Source: Pseudopyrenochaeta lycopersici | Taxonomy: Eukaryota > Ascomycota > Dothideomycetes > Pleosporales > Pseudopyrenochaetaceae | Length of the DNA: 64,000 nt | NCBI GenBank assembly: GCA_003313425.1 | Contig: NHZP01000015.1 | Coordinates: 434,001 to 498,000, forward strand | Direction: 5' to 3' | Shown: piece after piece, positions 11,695 through 23,618 of the stretch | Numbering within the stretch: position 1 is the first letter of the stretch | Layout of the letters: each line of letters opens with the position of its first letter | Notes under the pieces: model-generated | The model's database searches: none | Seen by the model: only the letters and a program-made list of their open reading frames with translations | Told to the model about the DNA's origin: nothing | Translations under genes and position numbers: made by a program

Positions 11695-13337
11695 TCAGAC
11701 GCGTGGCTTCTTCCAGTAATATTGCTGAGCATCGTTAATACGAGTTTTAGTAGTAGGATTGGATCGTGGGTTGGAAGAGTTAAGTCACAACGTACCTTGT
11801 GCGTCTTCCTGACAGAGCGAAGACCAGTGCTACGCGTACCAGCAGTAATTGTCTCACGTCTCATTTGGTTGGTGTCCATCTCTGGGACATAGTAGAACTC
11901 ATTCTCGAGTGGCTGGCCAGCAGCATCTTTGCCAGCGCGGGGGATCTCTCCAACACATGGTGTGTCATCCAAGATCTTCTTGAGATCCTGTTTCGAGAGC
12001 TGGGGGACTGGTGTTGATGCTTCGCTGCTGTCTGAGCCCATGCCATCGATGCTCTTGGTAATGCACGCTCTGAGCTCAGCTGGAAGGTTGCTGTGAATGA
12101 CGGATAGGGCCTGAGAGTGGATACGGGAGAAGGCTAGCTGGTTGATTACATGGTTCTTGATGGGTGACTCTTTGAAGCGGATAGACTCGTTGGACGAACG
12201 CCTTGGGGACGACGAGAACAATGGCGCACGGACACGGGGAGTGTTAGACAGTGTTGGCGTAGCAGTATTGAAGGAAGCAAGGCCATCGAGCAGGTTTTGG
12301 CCGAAGGGGCCAAACGAGTGGATGACTGGGTCATTCTCTTCGTCATTGTCCGAGTAGTCATCTGCGGCGAAGGACGACAGGATGCTGGTTTTGGGATCGA
12401 GAGCGTCCGCCTCCTGGCTAGACTGAGAGCTTGGGAGGGCAGGACGAACGAAGGTCTTGTCAGCGGAGTCTAGACTATTGACACTGAGACTCTCTTCGCT
12501 AGCGTCGGCATCTTCAAATACTTGAACAGATCCTGACTGGGCGGAGAGGCCAAGGCCAGTAAAGACTGGAGGACGAATAGGGCTCTGTGAGACTGGCGAA
12601 CGAGGGACGACGGGGGGGCTGGAGTCAAAGTTGTCTTGCTGTCGTCGACGAGTAGGAGTAGGCATGCCCTCCTCTTCTGAATCCCACGACAGCTTCCGTG
12701 CCGAGATGGATGGCCAAGCGATCATGACGCGGGTATCTTGGACATCCAACATGATTTCCGTCTCCGGATTCTCCGACAGATACGTGTCGCCTTTGCTCAG
12801 CTCGAATACACGCCCCCTGCAGTGGATCTTTGCACCGTTCCATCCCAGGCATTCGACCTCAATGTGGCCGTGCGGATATAACGCGCTTGGCGCGTGATAC
12901 GCGGCTTGAACGTGAACGCGTGAAATGAGGCGATTTGTCGAGAGCTGGTAGTCTGCAGAGTTGGAGCTCCTGCCCATTCTCATGATCTCACCATCTGCAG
13001 TCAAGACGACCGTGGGCACAGCCCCAAGTGGGGTCCGCTCCGAGAGGGCAGACACGGTGCGTTCAAAGCCTGGCCGGCAATGACGGGGCGACGACGTGAA
13101 GATACCCGTAGAGGAGGTGGGCACGGGTGTCGGGTAGTACTTGAGTCCCTGCTTGGGGAAGGTGGGCGACTCTTGTTCGAATTTGCGTTTCGAAGACTGT
13201 GGCCGGGGAAAGGGCGACGAAGAAAATGAATCATCGAAGGCGGGGAGCAGCGTGGGCGGCTTCTGCGCCTGCTCTGGCTGCAGCTCCGTTGACTCGACGG
13301 GCGATTGTTGCAGCATCCTGCTTGGTGAGTAGTCCAT
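11695..13337 (-). CDS. FHA-domain protein, Tos4/Plm2 type
   Basis: Two exons (11796-13337 and a last exon of 30 nt, 11695-11724) encode 523 residues; the 71-nt intron removes what otherwise reads on as an unconserved tail, and the spliced end reads KTHKQYYWKKPRV, a plausible conserved terminus. The N-terminal 90 residues are disordered and rich in S/P. An FHA fold follows at about 95-205 (MRMGRSSNSADYQLSTNRLI, then SRVHVQ and GHIEVECLGWNGAKIHCRG), holding the usual G-R-S...S-R-H/V...N-G phosphothreonine-binding pattern. A long S/P-rich region with several SP/TP sites is compatible with CDK phosphorylation. In budding yeast Tos4 and Plm2 are FHA factors made at G1/S that bind chromatin and histone deacetylases; the assignment here is by architecture and is likely, not certain. 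Confidence 0.7.
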
Positions 13338-14818
13338 GTCGTGGTTTGACGTCCCAGGACGCGAAGCACAGCGTGTCGTCGTCGATGTGAGGAGAACGCG
13401 GACGTGTCTCGTGGTAGAGCGTCAGGCCGCCAACTGCAGATGGGGCTGATGAGTGAGCGAGTGTAGAGAGAAGAGTATGAAAAGGGTGAGGTTAGAGAGA
13501 AGAGGCCATGAGGTCAATTGCGAAACTGAGGTCGCGTACACGGTCAGGGAAGAGGTAGGTGGTTCGCGGTACGCGGTTGTGGGCACAGTAGCGCGAGGAC
13601 GGAGCTAGGGCCCGTCTTCAGCACGGCACCGGAATTCATTACGCATAATCTCTCCCTCGCAGACTGGCTGCTTGCAAATCCTTTGGCCCAAATAGCATGC
13701 TATTGTGATTTTTAATCATTTAATTCTCTCAATAACCCTCTCCACATGGCCATTTCTCTCTGCAGCTTTTTCAATGTTCACTGCTGCTCGGCGACCATGA
13801 ATCCGCTCACAAGCCTCTGTGCACGAGCACTAGTATCACACCTATGACATCCATTCCTCGCTCGGCTCTCATATGTAACTTGATTTTCTATGCCGTCCCA
13901 GCCCCTCTGCGCTGCAGCTAATCGCACATGATGCCACATCCATTGGTGATACCCTACGCGCTGAGCTGTGATTATTCAAACCAAGAGTGGGCCATTGAAG
14001 CATAACGATTACATCTACCCGTTACTTCGCCATAATTTCGTCACTGATTCTTTCGGCAAGCAATTTGAGGAGCATTCGACCCGATTTCACGACCGCATCT
14101 TGCTATGCTGAGATACCGGTACTTTACGCTTCCGCAGCGTGGCAACTGAGCCGCGGTTCCCGCATGCACACAAGACGTCACGCAAGTGAAAAGAAAAACT
14201 TTGTGCATCAATCCACTATAACTAGGACCAAATGATGCAGATCTGTTACAAGGTGGATCGTGGAGGCTGACGCGAGGAAGCGGTATAGACGCGTCGAGAA
14301 ACTCTGCAAGTGCACGGTGCGTTTCGGCTTGGACAGAATCGGACGACGCCGTTTAACCGTTCGACCCCGAGCATAGATACTCAACAAGCAGATGATTGCA
14401 TCTCTGTTGTTGCAGAATAGAATCAAAATCTACCAGCTCCTTGAAAGCTTCTGCCAATAGTTTGTTCTGCGGCGGGGTGGAGGGGTTGACATCTGTCAAC
14501 AAAGGCACAGCGTTTGATATAAACCACATACTTTCAAGCGATAGTCGAGACATATTGTGTATGGAACGTAGAGTGAAAGACAACTTCGCCAGTTCGCTGC
14601 ATCGCATGCATGAGATGAATGGGTCGTGTCTTGTGCTTGCGCGATCTGTGACGCGCTGATTGGCCAGCAAATTCAATATGCTGCCGGATGGGGAAGGACT
14701 TACCAGCCCCGCAGCATCCTTGGCAGATCGGCCAAATATAACGCCGAGCAAAAAGTTCGGACATGGCCCAGCCAAAATTTCCAGCAACGGAAAACAGCTA
14801 CACCACATCTCAGCAACA
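13338..14818. other. Divergent intergenic region between the FHA and L1-domain genes
   Basis: A 1.5-kb gap holding both promoters. A minus frame at 14353-14898 overlaps the start of the next gene in antisense and has no recognisable features. No RNA gene was found. Confidence 0.5.
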
Positions 14819-16055
14819 ATGGCAAGATCAAAGGCTGTGACGAAGAAAGCGGAGAAGACGGCCGACGCGCCACTCACCACCAAAGCTACGAATGGCACTC
14901 CCTACCAGCTGGACCCGGCGCAAGTTGAGCGGGCGGCCAAGGCCCTCGTTGCGCATATGAAGAAGCACGCCGAAGCGAAGGATGAGGAGGCCGCAGTAAG
15001 GAATCTAGCAGACGATGAGGACGAAGTGGAAGAGAACGACCAGCCCATCTTCCTCAATGTCACAACCAAGAAGCACATCAGCGACAGCAACAATCTGAAG
15101 CCTACCAAAATGTCAGTACTCCTCTTCTTTGCTTGCCAGGAATAGTTATTAACAAGCAACTAGTGCGCTACCACATCCAATCATCTCCAGCGATGTTCGC
15201 ATATGCATCTTCACAAAGGACCCGCAAAGAGCATACAAAGACCTGGTCGCCTCCGATGCCTTCCCATCCACTCTTCGCGCCAAAGTCCAGCGTGTACTCG
15301 GCGTAGAGAAGTTGAAGAAGCGATACAAGTCCTATGAGCAGAAGCGTGCATTACTCGCTGAGTTCGACATCTTCATGGTCGACGACAGGATCATCAAGAT
15401 CGCCGCAGACTTCCTAGGCAAGACATTCTATCAGAGCAAAGCAAAGCGCCCTATCCCCATCCGCTTGACAGCAGGCGCACATGTCGATAAGAGCGCAAAG
15501 AAGGATGCAAAGGAGTCCCAAAATATAGTCGGAACCCCGCAAGGCGTAGCAAAAGAGATTGAGACGGCACTGAACTCCACATACCTCAGCATGAGCGCCT
15601 CAGCAAATACTTCAATCAAGATTGGCAAACTCTCCCAAACACCTCAGCAACTTACCGAAAACACGGCCGCCGTAGTTGCCGCTCTAATACCCAAGCACGT
15701 CCCTCAGGGCTGGCGCAACATACGCTCCCTCCACATCAAGGGCCCCTCGACCAAGGCCCTGCCCATCTGGCTCGCCGACGAGCTCTGGGTCGATGAGGCG
15801 CAAGTCCTAGATGGGCCACACCAGGGCAAGATCACAGACGGAGGGGCAAAGGGCAAGACTACCGAAATGAAGAGGAAATGGGAGGAGTGGGAGGAGGAGC
15901 TGCTCGATGACGATGCGCTGGCAGCGAAGAAAGCTTACAAGGAGGCGAAAAAGGCCAAGAAGACGGATAAGAAGAGCAGCATCAGTAAGGAAAAGAGGAA
16001 GGCGTTGAAGGATGAGGCGTTGCAGTCTGTACAGACGCCGCTGATTGCAAATTAA
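14819..16055 (+). CDS. Ribosomal-L1-domain ribosome-assembly factor (Cic1/Utp30/RSL1D1 type)
   Basis: Two exons (14819-15111, 15164-16055) with a 52-nt intron encode 394 residues. The N-terminus is lysine/alanine-rich. From about residue 30 (YQLDPAQVERAAKALVAHMK) a ribosomal L1-like domain runs to about residue 280, including the segments ICIFTKDPQRAYKDL, KLKKRYKSYEQKRALLAEFD and FMVDDRIIKIAADFLGKTFY. The C-terminus is a highly charged KKAYKEAKKAKKTDKK tail, a likely nucleolar signal. Members of this family (Cic1/Nsa3 and Utp30 in yeast, RSL1D1 in man) bind pre-rRNA in early 60S or 90S particles. I cannot separate Cic1 from Utp30 by eye. An in-frame ATG at 14678 would add 47 residues; the start at 14819 was preferred because MARSKAVTKK resembles the usual basic N-terminus. 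Confidence 0.85.
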
Positions 16056-16499
16056 GCCGCGCACCATGTTAGAACTTGCATATAACGGCGCAAATGGTGT
16101 GGCGTTAGGGCGCTCAAAAGATTAGCTTTTTGGTAGTAATGATACCATGTGCAACTTTTCTACAACCTACAGACTTTTGTAATCAAATTTAGCGGCGCTA
16201 TCATATGCCTGAGGCTTCAATCATCTCTTCCTCAAGATTACGTCCTTTCCATACTTCGTTCCGACAAGCCAGTATGTTTCGTGATAGAGACAGCACATTC
16301 TCTGGAAACACCAGGGAAATTAGATGAGATATCTTCTGTTGGGTTTCTGGAGATTGACCATACAACTGGAATAACATGATGCTTTATCGATTCGAATATA
16401 TTTCATACATACATCCTACACATACCATGGCCCGCATCGAGACTCCGTGAACGCCTTACTCAAAGTACAGGAAGAAGATAACTACAAGTCCTGCACAAT
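16056..16499. other. Convergent 3' intergenic region; no gene seen
   Basis: Lies between two genes that end toward each other. AT-richer than its neighbours; holds their 3' untranslated regions. No coding frame or RNA was recognised. Confidence 0.5.
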
Positions 16500-17483
16500 C
16501 TACAACTCAATCGCCTCCTGCAGTTCCTCCACTATGCTGCTCCAACTCGCCTTCTCGGGCGAAAAGTACGACTTAAATACATCTATCAATACCTTGTCAC
16601 TAAGCTGCATATGATCGCCCTTTGTCGTCTTGAAGTGCAAGCCGCCCTTCTTATCCAACTTCTTGAGTCCGATCCAATCCTCCTTGTAAATATCGCGGTC
16701 TCGCAGATCCGTCACTTCGCCACTCGTTGTATTAGTGTATGCGAACCAGCCGCTCTCCTTGGGGATAACCGTCGTGTCGTCGGCGAAAATGTACAAGACG
16801 AGGTTATCCAGCTGGGCGAGGTTCTTCGCATACGTGACGTTCTTGAGGACGCGCTCGTTGTTGATGTCGGCGAGGAAATTGCTGTTGTCGAGATAGTCGG
16901 CCGTGGGCTCGCCGGTCGAGTCGTTGGTCGCTTTGAAGTACTGTGCTGGCACCAGATGGCCCTGCACCCAATTCCCCCATGTATTTGCCTTGAGCAGGCC
17001 GACGTAGGATTTGCACAGCCAGTCGCCGTCCTTGCAGATCTGGTACTTGGCAATCCCGTTGTGCTGGCTGCCAAACGTCACCAGGTTCTTGATCTTGACT
17101 GTATCTCCACAGCGCTCTACTAGCCCTCGTAGGAATTGTCCGCCCTGAGAAAAGCCAAGCGCATTGAGCCCTGGGGCTTTGGAGAGGACCTCATGTGTAG
17201 CGATGTCTTCGCAGACTTGCGCAATCTGCTCTGTCACGTTTCCCAAGAAGGTTGCCGTACGATCGCTAGCGGCGTCTTCGTCTAGTCTGATATAATATAC
17301 ATATGTTCCCGGATTTGTCTCATTCGCGAGGTCGCCGACTGTGTGGAGGCCGTCGGCAGCGTAGTTGTCGCCTAAGCCGTGCCAGATGAGGAGGGGGAGT
17401 GGTTTGGACTCTGTTCGTGCGAGCGGAGAAGCCAGTACCTGCGTTAGCAGCAGGAGAGTCGAAAAAGGGACTAGCTGGAACAT
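16500..17483 (-). CDS. Palmitoyl-protein thioesterase 1 (PPT1/CLN1 family)
   Basis: An intronless frame of 327 residues. Residues 1-18 are a secretory signal peptide (MFQLVPFSTLLLLTQVLA). The alpha/beta-hydrolase core begins PLLIWHGLGDNY. The nucleophile elbow is GFSQGGQFLRGLVERCG (Ser in GFSQG); the acid is probably in FADDTTVIPKESGWF and the histidine in KGDHMQLSDKV near the C-terminus. The motifs and the length (human PPT1 is 306 aa) agree well. PPT1 removes palmitate from S-acylated cysteines of proteins delivered to the lysosome or vacuole. Several NxT/S sites suggest glycosylation in the secretory path. The next gene toward the right (Ach1) is on the same strand, 260 bp away. Confidence 0.95.
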   Translation of the reverse strand: MFQLVPFSTLLLLTQVLASPLARTESKPLPLLIWHGLGDNYAADGLHTVGDLANETNPGTYVYYIRLDEDAASDRTATFLGNVTEQIAQVCEDIATHEVLSKAPGLNALGFSQGGQFLRGLVERCGDTVKIKNLVTFGSQHNGIAKYQICKDGDWLCKSYVGLLKANTWGNWVQGHLVPAQYFKATNDSTGEPTADYLDNSNFLADINNERVLKNVTYAKNLAQLDNLVLYIFADDTTVIPKESGWFAYTNTTSGEVTDLRDRDIYKEDWIGLKKLDKKGGLHFKTTKGDHMQLSDKVLIDVFKSYFSPEKASWSSIVEELQEAIEL

Positions 17484-17743
17484 TTTGGCGGTAGTGGTGG
17501 TTACGAGGTGGTGGTGAGCTTGTGAGGCGCAAGATGAAGCACGGCGGTTATATGGGAGGCGTGAGCTCCGGATGCATGTCGTCAGCGTCGAGGATTGGCA
17601 AGTTTAACCGACAGACGACCATGCTTTCGACAGAGATCAGATTCGACCATGGCCAGATTGTGTGTTTCCAAAAAATTGCTAATAGTAACTAACGTTAACT
17701 TGACAAATCCATTTGCCTATTCCCTTTCTCCTCCATTGTCATC

Positions 17744-19846
17744 CTACAATTTCTCGGTCCTCATGCCATCCTCCGAGCTCCTCCAATCCCAACTTGGTAA
17801 TTTCATCGACCCCTTCTCATTGAGATGCTTGTGCATGTCAAAGCTATTCCAGAGTAAGTGTGGCTCATGTCCCCAGCCCTTTCTCATACACTCGAATTCC
17901 GCCTTGTTGAAGTAGTCCTCCAAAATCGGCTTGTAATCAGGGTGCGCGCATTTCTCAATGATAACCCTCGCGCGCTCTCTTGGTGATAAGCCACGCACAT
18001 CTGCTAGTCCTTGCTCCGTAACAATGACGTCCAGATCGTGCTCTGTCTGGTCAATGTGTGTGCACATGGGAACAATACAGGACACGCCAGTTGGATCGGT
18101 TTTACTTGGGCGCGTGGAAGGCGTGTGCATAATGCTGTACTTTGCACTTCTCAAGAAATCCGCCGAACCACCCAGGCCGTTCAACATGCGGCTACCCATG
18201 ACGCAGGTCGAGTTGGCATGTGCATAGATATCAACTTCAACCGGGGTGTTCATTCCGATGACGCCCAATCGTCGAATGATCTCAGGGCTGTTTGAGACCT
18301 GCTGCGATCGCAAGAGGAGCTTGGGCGCATATCGATCCCAATTATCGTAGAAACGTTGGAAGCCGTCTGGAGAGAATCGAATCGATGTTGCCGTCGCGAA
18401 ATCGAGGTTCCCGGAGTCGAAGAGATCAAGGAACGAGTCTTGGAGGACTTCTGTCCATACCTTCAGGTTCTTGAAGTTTGCTCCACCAGACTATTCATGT
18501 CAGATTCTGATTTCGCCTCCATGATAGGGGTATACATACCGCAAGGCCACCAACAACTGCGTTGGCAATGTTTCCGATACCCGACTGAATTGGAAGCAAG
18601 TTCTCTGGCAGCCGGCCATGATTCACTTCGTGCTTCAGAAACTCAATCAAATTTGACGCAATAGCCCTCGACGTATCATCTTCAGCTGCATTTGGCTGTG
18701 TTTGATCCGGATAGTCGCTTTCTACAATCGCGACGACCTTTTCGGGATCTACCGGGATATGTGGCGTGCCAATGCGATCTTCAGGAGCCATGATAAGATA
18801 CGGCTTGCGGCGGGGCGGAAGATCAGTCATAGTAATGTCATGGAGGCCTTCAAATGATGGAGCTGCAGTGTTTACTTCGATGATGATCTTGTCGGCCATT
18901 TGAATGAGTTCTGGCGATGCACCAACACTAGCGCCTGGGATAATGCCACCGTCTTCTGTAATGGCAGACGCTTCTACGATCGTGACATCCAGCTTGTTTT
19001 TGGGTTTGTTGAGGGTGTAGAATCTAAGCTGAATCAGTCCCAGAGCCGTCTTCATAATAGCTTGTTTGTGAATTTACTTACCCATACATCAAGTCTACCG
19101 GAAACATGCTCAAATGTTTGTCGAAGAACTTGATGTTACCATTGTTGATACCTTTGGCAATCTCCTTACCCACTTGATGTGGCGACCGGCGCTCAATCAT
19201 GTTCAGGCGGGCCCATCGATTCTCGGTCTCTGCGCCAGAGGAGGCACCAACAAAGAGATTGTACTTAAGCTGTCCTTGGAGACTGTTCTTTTCGACATGG
19301 TCGGCTAGAGCGGTGGGGATTTTCCTGTTTGCTGCGTCAGTATCTGCATGATGAGATCTCAGTAGAAAAAGTCTTGTAGTCTTCAGAAAAGCATCCTTGT
19401 GCAAAATTTGGAAAAGCACACCTTCAGTGTCCAAAACAAATGAAGGGGCTCAGACAAGTTCTGCATTAGCCAATCGAATGCCACGATAAGACCATAGATC
19501 CAGTTATGGATTCGGAGATCACTCGGGGATCGTGCTCCAGCTAAACTTCCGTTCCACCTCGGGATTCACAAAATGGCATACAGCTTCCCGAAACAAGGTT
19601 CTCAGCGGCCCTCGCCAAGTCTGTAACGTCTGTAGGGGCCCACATCCACGAATCACGGCAAGTTGGAAGTAATGACAGAAGTATGAGGAAGAGGCAAACT
19701 TACTTTGGATACCCAACACCAGTGAAGCCACTCCACCCAACGTACGCACCATTGGGAAAGTGATGGAGCAGGTCCTCTGCCTTTGCTAACTTCTTCAAAT
19801 AACTTGGTCTCCGGACTCTACTCTTCAACGCTGCTGAGACGGACAT
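17744..19846 (-). CDS. ACH1: Acetyl-CoA hydrolase / succinyl-CoA:acetate CoA-transferase Ach1
   Basis: Four exons (19704-19846, 19082-19324, 18540-19023, 17744-18490) give 538 residues; yeast Ach1 has 526. The introns are 379, 58 and 49 nt, the first six times longer than is typical here. The start [20 protein letters not shown] is the family's usual N-terminus. Then come [20 protein letters not shown], the CoA-transferase loop [31 protein letters not shown], the substrate region [19 protein letters not shown] and [20 protein letters not shown], and the C-terminal [20 protein letters not shown]. The enzyme mainly moves CoA from succinyl-CoA to acetate in mitochondria, and also handles propionyl-CoA in fungi. 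A TTATCGATAA palindrome lies 31-40 bp upstream of the ATG. Confidence 0.95.
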
Positions 19847-21348
19847 CTTGTTCTCTCCTACTTCGCTATTACTGTCTTATCGATAAAGCTCGCTGAAGCT
19901 TCCGTGGAGCTCAATGCGAGTGGACAAAGGAAACAGAGTGGAGAGGGACCGCAAAGGGCATGAACAAATGTCAATTGGAGGCCCACGGCAGATGTCGAGT
20001 ATTTATAACATGCTAAATCATGACTAAGTGTTCCAAGCCATGAGCTGAAGCTGTGGGCTGATTATTGTTGGCCCACACAAGCATGACGTCTGTTGCACAC
20101 CCCTGTCAGAGTGGTGCGGAAGAGGGGTTCGACGGTTCCTGCAGGAGCGCCGTGTACATATCGCGCCCATCTCAGTTAACGTGATTAGGTGCGATATTGT
20201 TGGTCTTTCGTACATTAGAAATTGAGTGGTATAAACAGCAAGCTTTCCGTCGAATGCCGGCGGGCAAGCAGATATCATTGGCGCAAACTTCACCGTAGCT
20301 ATTCAACCCCTCACCACCGCCATGTCGTCTCGATTTAAGATAGAGTGTCTCTTACAAGACGATCTTATCTTCCCGGCGAATAAGAAAAATCCCAATAAGA
20401 ACGTCTACAATTACAATTGCAACAATATCCGAAATGCAAACCTCCCACGATCTTTCCCAAGATCTATGTAGCCATTAGGATACCCGAACTCAGCTAAACA
20501 ATTCAAGCTCTCTAATATTGGTGCCAATTGACAATTATATAGCCCTGGTGGACAAATAGTATTCAAAATTGGGACTGCGGAATACTATTACGAGAAGACG
20601 GACTGCCTTGCAGGAGAGGAGAGTCCTCTTTGCTGAAATTGGTAAATCTAAGACGTTACTAGGTTGCTCACTTTTTAAACCGGCTGGAACTGGTAGTTGG
20701 GCATTGCATTTTTGCAGAGTGAACGGGTCAGGTTGACAAAACACAGAATTAGCTGGGGAGCAGCTGTAGCTGTAGCAGACACGGGCTTCATCCTAGCCCC
20801 CTGTGCCCTGACGTGATGTGAGCCTTACCTGCTGGTACTGAAAGTAGAGTACTTCAAGGCACGACACAAGCCTAAAAAGGAAATGTTACACTACAGCGCC
20901 GTCATTTTGCTGGCCGCTTTTGAGGTTGTAATCGAAGGCATACCGTGGTCATCTACGCAACGTAACAAGATAGCAGCTTGTAGATAGTTCAATTCATGAA
21001 GACAGTGAGGTTGATGGATCAAAATCAAAAAGTGTTCATATCTTCGTAATATAGCATAGTAACTATCCATCTGACCAGCTCATGAGAGCACAGCCATCAT
21101 GGTGAGGTTGTCAAACATAGCAGACTTGACGATCAGCTCGACAAGGCATGGGTATGTTCCCTGAAACAACCAGCAAATAGTACTTTGACAACAGGTACGG
21201 TCTATCATCTTGTACCTTCAAAACAAGAAGCCGCCGTTGATGCAATTGGGTATCTCCTCGACGCCAACCAGGCAATGCAATTGTCGAGCCATGCAGGATA
21301 ACAACAGTGAAGGTAAACCTTCCGAAGGGGGGCTAGACACCCCTGCTA
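19847..21348. other. Intergenic; Ach1 promoter and 3' region of the next gene
   Basis: About 1.5 kb with no convincing coding frame. It contains the Ach1 5' region with the palindrome at 19877-19886. The middle (20330-21150) is mildly AT-rich. Minus frames of 89 and 69 codons at 20024-20293 and 20535-20744 have no recognisable features. Confidence 0.5.
19877..19886. promoter_or_regulatory. TTATCGATAA palindrome upstream of ACH1
   Basis: Perfect 10-bp palindrome, two inverted GATAA half sites sharing a central CG. It sits 31-40 bp before the Ach1 start codon, so in the core promoter or leader. The same ten bases occur twice more in this window, each upstream of another minus-strand gene. Confidence 0.4.
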
Positions 21349-22794
21349 TTATCGTGCCGGATATGCAGGGTAAGGTCCATGTTGATGATGAGATGGAGCT
21401 GGCATTGGAGGCTGGTAGACAACACGCTTCTCTTGCGGAGGGTATGCCTCAAACATGACTCGCCGTTGAGGGGCATCAGCTCTGAGCGGACTTGGGGCAG
21501 GCTGACCGGGTTGGGGGAAACGCTGTGAGTTGTTGGGGCTGCTCATAAAGAGTAGAGTATCAACGGCATCTTTCTCCGCTTGTTGACTAGGCATTCGGAG
21601 TATACCTGCCCGAGGCGTTGTTGGTGGCCGAGGGCCAGCGCCCAAATCACTGTAATGCTTTCTTTGGCTTGTGCCGAGCAGGGGTGGAGGGGCGTGCGAA
21701 ACGCTAGATCTACGTCTTCTTCCAGTTTCAAATTCGGGGGCTGGAGCAAGCCCAGATCCAGATTGGGCGCCAGTGATTGAAATGAGGTTTGCAGCAGCAT
21801 TCAATGCAGGCTTCGTAGCTGGACGCCAGTGTGCTATACGCCAATTAGTATTGTCAAATGAATTGAAAAGGAAAACATACATGAGGGCGTTGCGGCATGT
21901 GACCGCGCTGGATCCGATGCTGGTGACATGACCATTGGATCAGAATTGTCGGAAACACCGCTTGGTCTACGTCGACGATCCCCAGCATAGGGCGAATTGA
22001 ACGTCAGGCGATCAGTCCTCCCTGGAGCAGAATTGGGGGAGCCACGCTGCGAGTGGACCTCCTCCAGCTCCTCCAGTGATTGCTTCTCCCAGCCATTCTG
22101 GACTTTTACCATGGCGTAGGATAAGCGCGTCTTTAGCTGTGCGGATAGCTGCATATGCGTCAGTAACCAGCATGCGTCGTGTCGACCCACCCAACCGTAC
22201 CTCTCCGATCCGAGTCCCAGCATGCGTGTCCATGCTCTTATTCCGCTTATGTGCAGGAGCCGGGCCTGCTGTGTTTTCTATTCCCAGTCCAACGCCCTTG
22301 ACAGATCCATCTGCTGTTCTCTTGAACCCATGAGAGACCGGAGAGCCAAGCAACATGGGGCTGGCTGCCGTGTCACCAGTTCGCGTCGCGTTCGCGGCAG
22401 CTGCATCGATCTGAAATGCGCGTGCTTGGGGCTTGGCATTTCGAGGTCGACCTGGTGAGTTCGACATAGGTGCCTCTGTGGGTTTGGTCTGGTTGGGGGC
22501 TACATTGGTCGATGAAAGTGAAGTCAAGTCGGTGTCAGCAGCGGTGGAGGTGGAGAGGTTGCTTGAAGACGACGGCAATGCTGGCGCAGAGAAGGTGCTG
22601 GATACAATTGACTGGATCGATTCCTGTGAACCTGGCAGGTACGGTTTGGTTGCTGGGGTAATTGTCGCCGAGTGAGTGATGTTTGCGTTCTCTGATGGCG
22701 CAATTGATAAGTGACCATGCTCGGCGTGCTCGATCGGCGCAGACGCGAACTCACGCATCGTGGCGGCGGGGTAGTATGCCCCAACCTGTGTCAT
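21349..22794 (-). CDS. GTB-motif protein, Whi5/Nrm1-like transcriptional repressor (putative)
   Basis: Three exons (22201-22794, 21881-22148, 21349-21833) with introns of 52 and 47 nt encode 448 residues. Most of the protein is disordered and S/T/P/A-rich, with many SP and TP sites. The only ordered-looking element straddles intron 1: RIGELSAQLKTRLSYAMVKV followed by QNGWEKQSLEELEE. It resembles the G1/S transcription-factor binding (GTB) motif of the Whi5/Nrm1 family, which docks on SBF or MBF and represses G1/S genes until CDK phosphorylates it. A second short conserved-looking block is DTLLFMSSPNNSQRF near residue 385. The gene would fit a cell-cycle repressor, but the call rests on one short motif. 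The start at MTQVGAYYPAATM is the only good ATG. Confidence 0.55.
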
Positions 22795-23618
22795 GGGGAG
22801 TTGGTCAAGATCGAAGCCGAAAAAAGTAATATTCCTGCTAGTTGGCGTTGTAATAACAGTCTAGGGGGCTCTGCGAGTCTGATGGTGGATATGAGTGTCA
22901 GAGATATAGATCCAGGACGACGTGTCTTGCGGAGGAATCGTGCGTCTGCGCGAAATAGACGCGAAAGTCCAGGGCGCCAACGTCCAAGATGCCAAACCGA
23001 TATGAAGTAATAATCGCAAGGCGACACAAGAAGCAGCCAAGGGTCAGTACAGCTTCTAGTGCGCGTCGCGTTGAAGGGGAGAATGAGCAGAGACGGGTGC
23101 AGTTCGAGTAATGCCTGGAGCCGTTCAGCGAGCGAGCCGCGAAGTCATGTGCACGAGAACGCGCGTGCTTAGCGGGTGGCAACCGGAGTTCCCAACACAA
23201 GCATGCAATATTGGCGGTAAGGCCCTCATGCAGCATTGCAATATGCAGGTGAGCCGACGGACTTTTCAGAGATTTTCTGAGTAGATCTCGTCTTGTTGCT
23301 CCGTGTATAAGCATGACGGCGTACTTCATGCAGTGGAAGGGACGTTTATCACGACCCGAGGTTCCCTTGTTCCGTTTTCAGCTGCCACTGACATGGTCTC
23401 ATCTTTGCCATGCCGGTCAAAGAGAGCGTGTTGCCTCAGCCGGAACACACGCATACTTTTGATTCTGCCGCAATTGAAGTTAATCCATGTTCGTTGATTC
23501 CCTATGTGACTTTACACGTGCGTACAAGTACGTCCAATCCATCCTACAGTACCAACCAGGTATGTAACTCCGAATGCCCCCCAAAATCAATTCCACAAAC
23601 GCCAATTAAATCCTCGAC
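22795..23618. other. Intergenic between two minus-strand genes; no gene seen
   Basis: Contains the promoter of the GTB-motif gene and the 3' flank of the membrane-protein gene. Overlapping frames at 22898-23329 (minus) and 23410-23760 (plus) lack recognisable features. Confidence 0.5.

Noticed and set aside
14100..14160. CTGAGATACC, resembling part of a TPP riboswitch
   Set aside because: The other conserved TPP elements (the GAACCTGATC side) are missing, and no thiamine gene follows.
14353..14898. 181-codon minus frame upstream of the L1-domain gene
   Set aside because: It is antisense to that gene's start and leader and resembles no known family.
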